Of a stretch of DNA of 56,886 nt, positions 51,932 to 56,886 are shown piece by piece. How positions within the stretch are numbered: the first letter of the stretch is position 1; every line of letters starts with the position of its first letter. Made by a program: the position numbers and the translations under genes. Source of the DNA: Chloroflexota bacterium (GTDB lineage Bacteria > Chloroflexota > Anaerolineae > 4572-78 > J111). The notes beneath the pieces are model-generated. The model was not told the origin of the DNA. It searched no databases and saw nothing but the letters and a program-made list of their open reading frames with translations. Location of the stretch: the NCBI GenBank assembly GCA_016860845.1, contig BOKF01000052.1, positions 1 to 56,886 on the forward strand, in the 5' to 3' direction.

Positions 51932-52747
51932 ATGTCTTTACGTCTGGTACAATTCTTGATTCTGGGCGGTCTGATCGTCGTGGTGCTGGCAGTGATTGCT
52001 CTGGCTGTCTGGAGCCTCGAACCGGCCTGGCTGCCCCTCCCGCAGTTCACTGCTCAAGAAGAGGCAAGCATTACGCTGGCCCAGCCAACTCCCGTGCCGA
52101 CTTTCACCCTCACCCCCAGTCCGGTCCCGCCAACATTTACGCCCACTTCGACCTCGACGGCGACACCAACATTCACTCCCACTCAGCCCCCTACCCCAAC
52201 AAATACCGCTGAACCACTTATTGAACCTACAGTCACACCTCCTCCCCCACCACCACCGACCGGCCCACCCACACCCATAGAACTGCCAACCCCTGCTCCA
52301 TCCGCAGTGGATTTCGTCGTTGTGCAGCAGCGCATGCGCACCAACGAAGAGAACAGTGTGCTGGGCAAAGTCGCCAATAACTGTGGGGGAGATCACTCGA
52401 TTTATGTGCTGGTGGTGGATGCGGCCGGCAAGCCTCTGACCGGGGTGATTGTGGGTGACACCTACAAAAATGTGCGGGAGGCTTCGGGCAGTGCGGGGCT
52501 GGGTAAGTTAAGGATAGATTTGTGGAGCAACACCATGGCGCTGGAAGTGCAGGGAAATATTGATGGTACCCCCTACACCAGTGAGCAAACCCTGCCTCTC
52601 TCCACCCGCGACGAAGACATCCCGGCCGAATGGCTCTTTGCCGGCGGCTACTGCGGCTCCATCGCCGATTGCCAACTGCGCCAAAAAACCAACGGCCTCT
52701 GCCGGGGACATTACTCTTATGATGTCACTTTTCAGAGGGCGTGGTGA
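51932..52747 (+). CDS. Secreted or surface protein with Thr/Pro linker, unknown function
   Basis: 271 residues. One N-terminal transmembrane helix (residues about 8-28; ILGGLIVVVLAVIALAVW) anchors the protein. A linker of about 80 residues made of Thr, Pro and Ser, ending in PPPPPPP, extends outward to a C-terminal domain of about 130 residues that resembles a beta-sandwich (YVLVVDAAGKPLTGVIVGD). It has cysteines in NCGGD, GGYCGSIADCQLRQ and GLCRGHY that could form disulphides. No family assigned. ATG 51932 is supported by the promoter, which excludes the upstream frame. Confidence 0.8.
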   Translation: MSLRLVQFLILGGLIVVVLAVIALAVWSLEPAWLPLPQFTAQEEASITLAQPTPVPTFTLTPSPVPPTFTPTSTSTATPTFTPTQPPTPTNTAEPLIEPTVTPPPPPPPTGPPTPIELPTPAPSAVDFVVVQQRMRTNEENSVLGKVANNCGGDHSIYVLVVDAAGKPLTGVIVGDTYKNVREASGSAGLGKLRIDLWSNTMALEVQGNIDGTPYTSEQTLPLSTRDEDIPAEWLFAGGYCGSIADCQLRQKTNGLCRGHYSYDVTFQRAW

Positions 52748-52832
52748 GGCGAAGAGCATAGGAGCGAGGACGGGTGAGGCGAAGTGGCGAAGTGGTTCTA
52801 CGCCTCCTCGCTTCCTCGCGCCTTCGTTTCAT
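52745..52832. repeat. Octamer-word palindrome (GGCGAAGT type)
   Basis: Words GGCGAAGT and GAGCGAGG on the left; GCCTCCTC, GCTTCCTC and GCGCCTTC on the right. It fills the gap between two converging genes. Confidence 0.82.
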
Positions 52833-52833
52833 T

Positions 52834-53646
52834 TCAACCCGTTCCGTTGAAAAATTGGGCTAACTCCTCCAGAGGAATGGGCGCAGTCAAATCAATGGTC
52901 ATCGGCACGACCGAGACCATGCGGTCAACGGTCAGAATATGAATATCAGAGTCCGGCTCAAGACCGTTGTGGTTTATGTGAACCCGGTAACTAATTGCTT
53001 TTTGTTCATCCAGGCGGGTGCGTCCACTAGGGAGAGCCTGGTAGTAGCGCTGCCGGGAAACCCGGCCAACGCGCCAGGGGGTTTGGGGAGTGGCGCCAGC
53101 CGGGATGTCTATTTTGAGGAAGTCAACGCCAGGTGGGAGACCCTCGTTTAGAACTTGCCGGGCAAAATGCTGGGTGAAATAAGCGGCAACATAGAAATCA
53201 ATGTCGGTGCTGTGGCTATAATGGTATTCCTGCGGTGTCTCAAGACTTACAGCCAGGGCCGGGATGCCGGAGCAGGCCGCTTCAAGGGCAGCCCCTACAG
53301 TGCCGGAAATTGTCACCCCACTGCCCATATTTTCGCCGTAGTTGATCCCGCTGATGCACAGATCAATGGGGCGCTCGGCCAGCTCTAGTAGAGCTAATTG
53401 GACAGCCTGAGCCGGGGAAACGTCGGCCGTGTAAGCCGGGTGCGGTCCCGAATTTAATGGAATCTCGGCGGAGTAAATCGCCTTGTCCTGGGCCGGTAGA
53501 AAACTCCGCCCGGCGCTGGTGCGCTGTGTTTTGGGGGCGACAATCAGTAAATCGCTCAGATCAACCAGGGCAGTGGCCGCCGCATGCAGGCCCGGCGAGT
53601 CAATGCCGTCGTCGTTGGTTACAAGAATGAGAGGACGTTTCGTCAT
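52834..53646 (-). CDS. surE: 5'/3'-nucleotidase SurE
   Basis: Metal-dependent nucleotidase of stationary-phase survival, about 270 residues. The metal-binding N-terminus is LILVTNDDGIDSPGLHAAA; further conserved parts are AGRSFLPAQDKAIY (near SG), ISGINYGENMGSGVTISGTV and GAALEAACSGIPALAVS. AGGAG precedes ATG 53646. It stands alone, with a TATAAT box at 53679-53684 overlapping the palindrome ATCAACAGTTGAT (53668-53680), which may be an operator. Confidence 0.94.
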   Translation of the reverse strand: MTKRPLILVTNDDGIDSPGLHAAATALVDLSDLLIVAPKTQRTSAGRSFLPAQDKAIYSAEIPLNSGPHPAYTADVSPAQAVQLALLELAERPIDLCISGINYGENMGSGVTISGTVGAALEAACSGIPALAVSLETPQEYHYSHSTDIDFYVAAYFTQHFARQVLNEGLPPGVDFLKIDIPAGATPQTPWRVGRVSRQRYYQALPSGRTRLDEQKAISYRVHINHNGLEPDSDIHILTVDRMVSVVPMTIDLTAPIPLEELAQFFNGTG

Positions 53647-53667
53647 AAAGAACTCCTGATAGAAATG

Positions 53668-53684
53668 ATCAACAGTTGATTATA
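53668..53684 (-). promoter_or_regulatory. surE -10 box overlapping a palindrome
   Basis: TATAAT on the minus strand (53679-53684) abuts the 13-base palindrome ATCAACAGTTGAT. The -35 region is poor (TTCCAT, 16 bases away). Confidence 0.5.
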
Positions 53685-53754
53685 AACGGGGTTGGAAAGA
53701 ATGGAAATTCCTTGCAGAAATGACTCTTGAATGGTAAACTACCCACCCAAAGCA

Positions 53755-53826
53755 TTTACGATTTTAGATTTTGGATTTACGATTGAGTTTATTAATTCGT
53801 AAATCGTAAATAGTAAATCGTAAAGC
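53755..53826. repeat. Heptamer-word palindrome (TTTACGA type)
   Basis: TTTACGA, TTTTAGA, TTTTGGA and TTTACGA on the left; TAAATCG, TAAATAG and TAAATCG on the right. AT-rich member, between surE and dnaX. Confidence 0.88.
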
Positions 53827-53884
53827 AATCCCTTGAGGACCCTCGCCTTGTTTTTAGCTCGGCGTATAGAGGATTATTCGCTCA

Positions 53885-55513
53885 ATGGCTTCTCAAGCTC
53901 TGTATCGAAAATGGCGGTCGCAGACATTCGACGAAATTATTGGGCAGCAGCATGTGACCCAAACGCTGATCAATGCCCTGAAATTGAATCGGATTGCGCA
54001 TGCCTACCTGTTTGCCGGCCCGCGTGGCACGGGTAAGACCAGTATGGCTCGCCTCCTGGCCAAGGCGGTCAACTGCCAGGCCGAGGCGGGCGTGGAGCGG
54101 CCCTGTAATCGCTGCCGGATTTGTGTGGCCGTCAACGAAGGGCGTTTGCTGGATTTGATTGAGATTGACGCGGCCTCAAACACCGGCGTGGACGACATTC
54201 GTGACCTGCGGGACAAGGTCGGCTTTCGGCCGGGCGAGGCGCGGATTAAATTTTATATCATTGATGAAGTCCACATGCTCTCCAACTCTGCCTTCAATGC
54301 CCTGCTAAAAACGTTGGAGGAGCCGCCGGAGCATGTCATCTTTGTGCTGGCGACGACCGAACCGGAGAAAATTCCGGCGACCATCACCTCGCGCTGCCAG
54401 CGCTTTGACTTCAAACGGATCAGAGCCAGTGATGTGGCCGAACGATTGGCTTATATCGTGACTCAAGAAGGGTTCACCGCCGAGCAGGTCGCCCTGGAAT
54501 ATATTGCCCGGCAGGGCGGCGGCTCGATGCGTGATGCGATCAGCCTTCTGGATCAGCTCACCGCCTATGGGGGCCAAACAATTACGTTGGAACTGGTGCA
54601 GACGGTGCTGGGGGCAGTTGCCTCCCAATCGGTGGTAGAATTGGTCGGTGCAGTGATTACCCAAAATGTGGCGGCTGGTTTGGGTATTATCAATCAAGTA
54701 GTCAATGATGGGCTGGACCCGCGCCAGTTTGCCCGCGAGATCGTCGAATATTTACGGGCGGTGATGCTGGTCAAGTTAGGCGATGGCCAGAGGTTGTTGA
54801 ATTTGCCGGAGGAAACCCTGACGATTATCAAAACTCAGGCGGCTCAAGCTGACGCCGCCGCTATCGTCCGGGCCACGACTCTCTTTAATACAGCCCTGTT
54901 TGATTTAAAGTCGAGTTTGCTGGCGATTCCGCAACTCCCTTTGGAGCTGGCTTTTGTTGAGGCAGCTAAACCGGTGGCCTTACCTTCGCCGGTTGTAAGC
55001 GAAACGATTATTGCTGCTCCACCGCCTGCACCTAGAATTGCTGTTCCTGTGAGAGCTGAACCTGTTGCCCCAAAAATTATCTCTCCCACACCGCTGGCCC
55101 AGGTTGTTACGGGAACGGTTGAGGTGAGGAATAGCAGTGGCCTGACCGTAGAAATAGTCCAAAGTCACCTTGAGCAGATTCTCAGAGAACTGGAGTCCAA
55201 AAATAAAACGATGGCTGAAGCGCTGCGGAATCAAGCTTGGCTGTACCGAGTTGAAGGGAACGATATCCATTTTATTACCTCTGAATGGATGAAAGCCCGC
55301 TTTGAGAAGCCGCAACCTCGTAGTGCTATTCACGAGGTTTTTGGCAAAGTGTTGGGACACCCGGTTTCGGTGCATTTTGTACCTGAAAATTCCGTTTCTC
55401 TGCCTGCTGCTTCGGAAACGCCTTCAGGTGGAGGTGAGGAGCGCAAGGTTGATGAAGACTCGGAGGCGCTCATAAAGGTGGCAGAGGAGTTAGGTGGAAA
55501 AGTTGTAAAATAA
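53885..55513 (+). CDS. dnaX: DNA polymerase III subunit gamma/tau
   Basis: Clamp-loader ATPase, 542 residues. Walker A is GPRGTGKTSMARLLAK near residue 45, zinc-binding cysteines are in NCQAEAGVERPCNRCRICVA, Walker B/sensor is IIDEVHMLSNSAFNALLKTL, and the arginine finger is in TSRCQRFDFKRI. Domain III follows to about residue 360; the C-terminal part is a Pro/Val-rich linker plus the short polymerase-binding region. GAGG lies before ATG 53885. It leads the dnaX-ybaB-recR group. No frameshift slip signal was noticed. Confidence 0.96.
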   Translation: MASQALYRKWRSQTFDEIIGQQHVTQTLINALKLNRIAHAYLFAGPRGTGKTSMARLLAKAVNCQAEAGVERPCNRCRICVAVNEGRLLDLIEIDAASNTGVDDIRDLRDKVGFRPGEARIKFYIIDEVHMLSNSAFNALLKTLEEPPEHVIFVLATTEPEKIPATITSRCQRFDFKRIRASDVAERLAYIVTQEGFTAEQVALEYIARQGGGSMRDAISLLDQLTAYGGQTITLELVQTVLGAVASQSVVELVGAVITQNVAAGLGIINQVVNDGLDPRQFAREIVEYLRAVMLVKLGDGQRLLNLPEETLTIIKTQAAQADAAAIVRATTLFNTALFDLKSSLLAIPQLPLELAFVEAAKPVALPSPVVSETIIAAPPPAPRIAVPVRAEPVAPKIISPTPLAQVVTGTVEVRNSSGLTVEIVQSHLEQILRELESKNKTMAEALRNQAWLYRVEGNDIHFITSEWMKARFEKPQPRSAIHEVFGKVLGHPVSVHFVPENSVSLPAASETPSGGGEERKVDEDSEALIKVAEELGGKVVK

Positions 55514-55524
55514 TCGAATTTGGC

Positions 55525-55546
55525 AGGAGTGCAAACCTTGGTTTGC
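55525..55546. repeat. GGAGTGCAAACC palindrome
   Basis: GGAGTGCAAACC-TT-GGTTTGC: shortened relative of the palindromes at 31649-31678 and 31739-31795, in the dnaX-ybaB gap. Confidence 0.65.
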
Positions 55547-55581
55547 GATTACTCATTTGTACTTGATAAGGAGCATAAGCG

Positions 55582-55971
55582 ATGGCCAAAAGTAAAGGCA
55601 AAGGCAAAGGTTTTTCCCTCGGCCTTGGTGGAGGGGGCGGGGGTGGTTTGGGCTTGCCCGGTGGGGCGAAAGGCGGCTTGGCCGGTCAATTGCAGGCCAT
55701 GCAAAAGCAAATGCTGGAAGCCCAGGAATCTCTCGGTGAAAAAACGGTTGAAGTGACTGCCGGTGGCGGTGCAATCAAGGTTGTTATGACCGGCCATCAA
55801 AAATTGCAGTCTATCACCATTGATCCGGAAGTAGTCAATCCGGAAGATGTCGAAATGCTGCAAGATTTAATTGTAGCGGCGGTAAACGAAGCTGTCGAAG
55901 CATCGCAAAATCTGGCTGCCGACGAAATGGGAGCCATTACCGGTGGCCTTAACATTCCAGGATTGTTTTAA
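55582..55971 (+). CDS. Nucleoid-associated protein, YbaB/EbfC family
   Basis: 129-residue DNA-binding protein, usual partner of dnaX and recR. The N-terminus has about 30 extra residues, first Lys/Gly, then a run of glycines. The conserved core begins GLAGQLQAMQKQMLEAQESL and continues TVEVTAGGGAIKVVMTGHQK and IDPEVVNPEDVEMLQDLIVA. AGGAG lies upstream of ATG 55582. It likely affects nucleoid structure and repair through its dimeric tweezer fold. Confidence 0.94.
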   Translation: MAKSKGKGKGFSLGLGGGGGGGLGLPGGAKGGLAGQLQAMQKQMLEAQESLGEKTVEVTAGGGAIKVVMTGHQKLQSITIDPEVVNPEDVEMLQDLIVAAVNEAVEASQNLAADEMGAITGGLNIPGLF

Positions 55972-55998
55972 TGACTCACGTTACGCAATTTCTCCGAG

Positions 55999-56046
55999 AG
56001 GAGTCCCGAATTTATTCGGGCTTTCCCAGACTAAAGTCTGGACTCC
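55999..56046. repeat. Double-hairpin palindrome (GGAGTCC family)
   Basis: Outer GGAGTC/GACTCC encloses CCCGAAT/ATTCGGG and CCAGACT/AGTCTGG. It lies in the ybaB-recR gap and shares arms with the palindrome inside the femAB-like gene. Confidence 0.8.
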
Positions 56047-56096
56047 TGTGTAAGGTGAGTTAATGATTAAGCGTAAAACCGCAGTACGGTGAATCT

Positions 56097-56702
56097 ATGC
56101 AAGTAACTCCTGTACCAGTTTTAAAATTAATTGACGAGTTTTCACGACTGCCGGGGATTGGGCCAAAAACGGCCTCACGGCTGACCTTTTATTTGCTGCG
56201 TAACCCGGCGGATCGAGCTGTAGCATTAGCTGATGCGCTGCGCGAGCTGCATGAAAAAGTGCTCTTTTGCTCGCAATGTTTTAATATCACTGAGACCGAC
56301 CCCTGTCCGGTTTGCAGTGACGAGCATCGCAATCAAGCCATCGTCTGCGTCGTCGAGGAGCCGCTGGATGTGCTGGCAATTGAACGCACGCGAGATTATC
56401 AGGGTTTGTATCATGTGCTGCATGGCGTTATCGCTCCCGTAGAGGGGATTGGCCCGGAGGATTTGAAAATCGGCGAACTGGTGGAACGGGTGCGGAACAA
56501 AGGGGATGAGGTGCGCGAAATTATTATCGCTACTAACCCCAACCTGGAAGGCGAAGCGACCGCCATGTACATTGCCCGTCAGTTTCAGGGGGGAAATATC
56601 AAAATTACCCGTTTGGCGCGTGGCCTGCCCGTCGGGGGTGATCTGGAGTATGCCGACGAAATAACTTTGAGCCGAGCCTTAAGCGGCCGGAGCGAGATGT
56701 AA
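56097..56702 (+). CDS. recR: Recombination protein RecR
   Basis: Repair protein acting with RecF/RecO in loading RecA; 201 residues. Helix-hairpin-helix LIDEFSRLPGIGPKTASRLT at the N-terminus, zinc finger CSQCFNITETDPCPVCSD near residues 58-75, Toprim domain starting IVCVVEEPLDVLAIERT, and C-terminal Walker-like ARGLPVGGDLEYADEITLSR. It is the last gene of the dnaX group. Confidence 0.97.
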   Translation: MQVTPVPVLKLIDEFSRLPGIGPKTASRLTFYLLRNPADRAVALADALRELHEKVLFCSQCFNITETDPCPVCSDEHRNQAIVCVVEEPLDVLAIERTRDYQGLYHVLHGVIAPVEGIGPEDLKIGELVERVRNKGDEVREIIIATNPNLEGEATAMYIARQFQGGNIKITRLARGLPVGGDLEYADEITLSRALSGRSEM

Positions 56703-56886
56703 AAGCTGGAAAAGATTCATAAACCTTAAAAGCTTTCAGATTAAACAGATTCGTTATTCAGTGATCGTTCGGAGTTTGGTAAGAGAGGGCAGGAGTAAAA
56801 AATTTCCCCTACCCCCCCTTGGTTTTTAGGCGAGGAGCAGACCGAAATCAGCCCCACCCCGCCCCAAGTGGTTGCCCGTCCACGTC
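56703..56886. other. Right-end spacer
   Basis: 184 bases after recR; no gene, promoter or strong hairpin was recognised. Confidence 0.4.

Noticed and set aside
53826..53884. SRP RNA or tRNA upstream of dnaX, as in some bacteria
   Set aside because: The short stretch lacks the conserved SRP or tRNA sequence and structure.

Overview
The window looks like a piece of a Chloroflexota chromosome, probably Anaerolineae- or Caldilineae-like. The grounds are surface proteins with long Thr/Pro linkers, a sugar-binding lipoprotein with Ala/Glu/Thr-rich linkers, several LacI-type regulators each with its own strong promoter, DUF58 and transglutaminase genes, and moderately high GC. This placement is inferred; no rRNA, tRNA or CRISPR array was seen. 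The left edge has the look of an assembly-graph contig end: bases 1-127 are an exact copy of 1327-1453.

Layout. 1-4100 (minus): a sugar ABC substrate-binding lipoprotein running off the left edge, apparently with a second binding domain fused in frame, and two LacI regulators that each have a TTGACA-17-TATAAT-class promoter with twin palindromic operators just downstream. 4200-10200 (plus): a candidate structured small RNA, a SWIM zinc-finger protein, an LPG-synthase-type membrane protein, an FAD oxidoreductase, UDP-glucose 6-dehydrogenase and a DUF711 protein. 10400-20480 (minus): a phosphomutase-like metalloenzyme, an O-methyltransferase and a complex I membrane-arm operon nuoA-H-J-K-L-M-N without B, C, D or I. 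20700-27000 (plus): a FemAB-like transferase and the CIRCE-controlled hrcA-grpE-dnaK-dnaJ heat-shock cluster. 27500-33900 (plus): two cupins, then an unusual group: a 1009-residue protein joining a cNMP-binding domain to an S-adenosylhomocysteine-hydrolase-like core, a multi-pass membrane protein, a membrane-anchored SRPBCC protein and a gene broken by an in-frame amber codon. 33950-37900 (minus): gpmI, a MalK/UgpC-type ATPase and a third LacI regulator. 37985-38290 (minus): a self-contained candidate ncRNA or small-ORF transcription unit. 38460-45525 (plus): DUF58, transglutaminase, a 3-hydroxyisobutyrate-dehydrogenase-like protein, a membrane glycosyltransferase and RNase H. 45636-51650 (minus): a second transglutaminase, a class A penicillin-binding protein and an IF-1 paralogue. 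51930-56700: a Thr/Pro-rich surface protein, surE (minus), then dnaX-ybaB-recR.

Functional themes are sugar uptake and its control, respiration (proton-pumping arm of complex I), protein folding under heat stress, envelope and surface assembly, and DNA replication and repair.

The most striking unexplained structure is a set of about 18 short elements, nearly all between genes. Each is a run of degenerate 7- or 8-base words, usually followed by its own reverse complement, so it can fold into a hairpin. The word differs from locus to locus, but the architecture is constant. Every gap of the nuo region from the phosphomutase to nuoA carries one, as do all gaps from femAB to dnaJ. One has been tandemly duplicated together with the last codons of hrcA, and one lies inside the glycosyltransferase reading frame. 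They resemble the heptameric short tandem repeats known from cyanobacteria.
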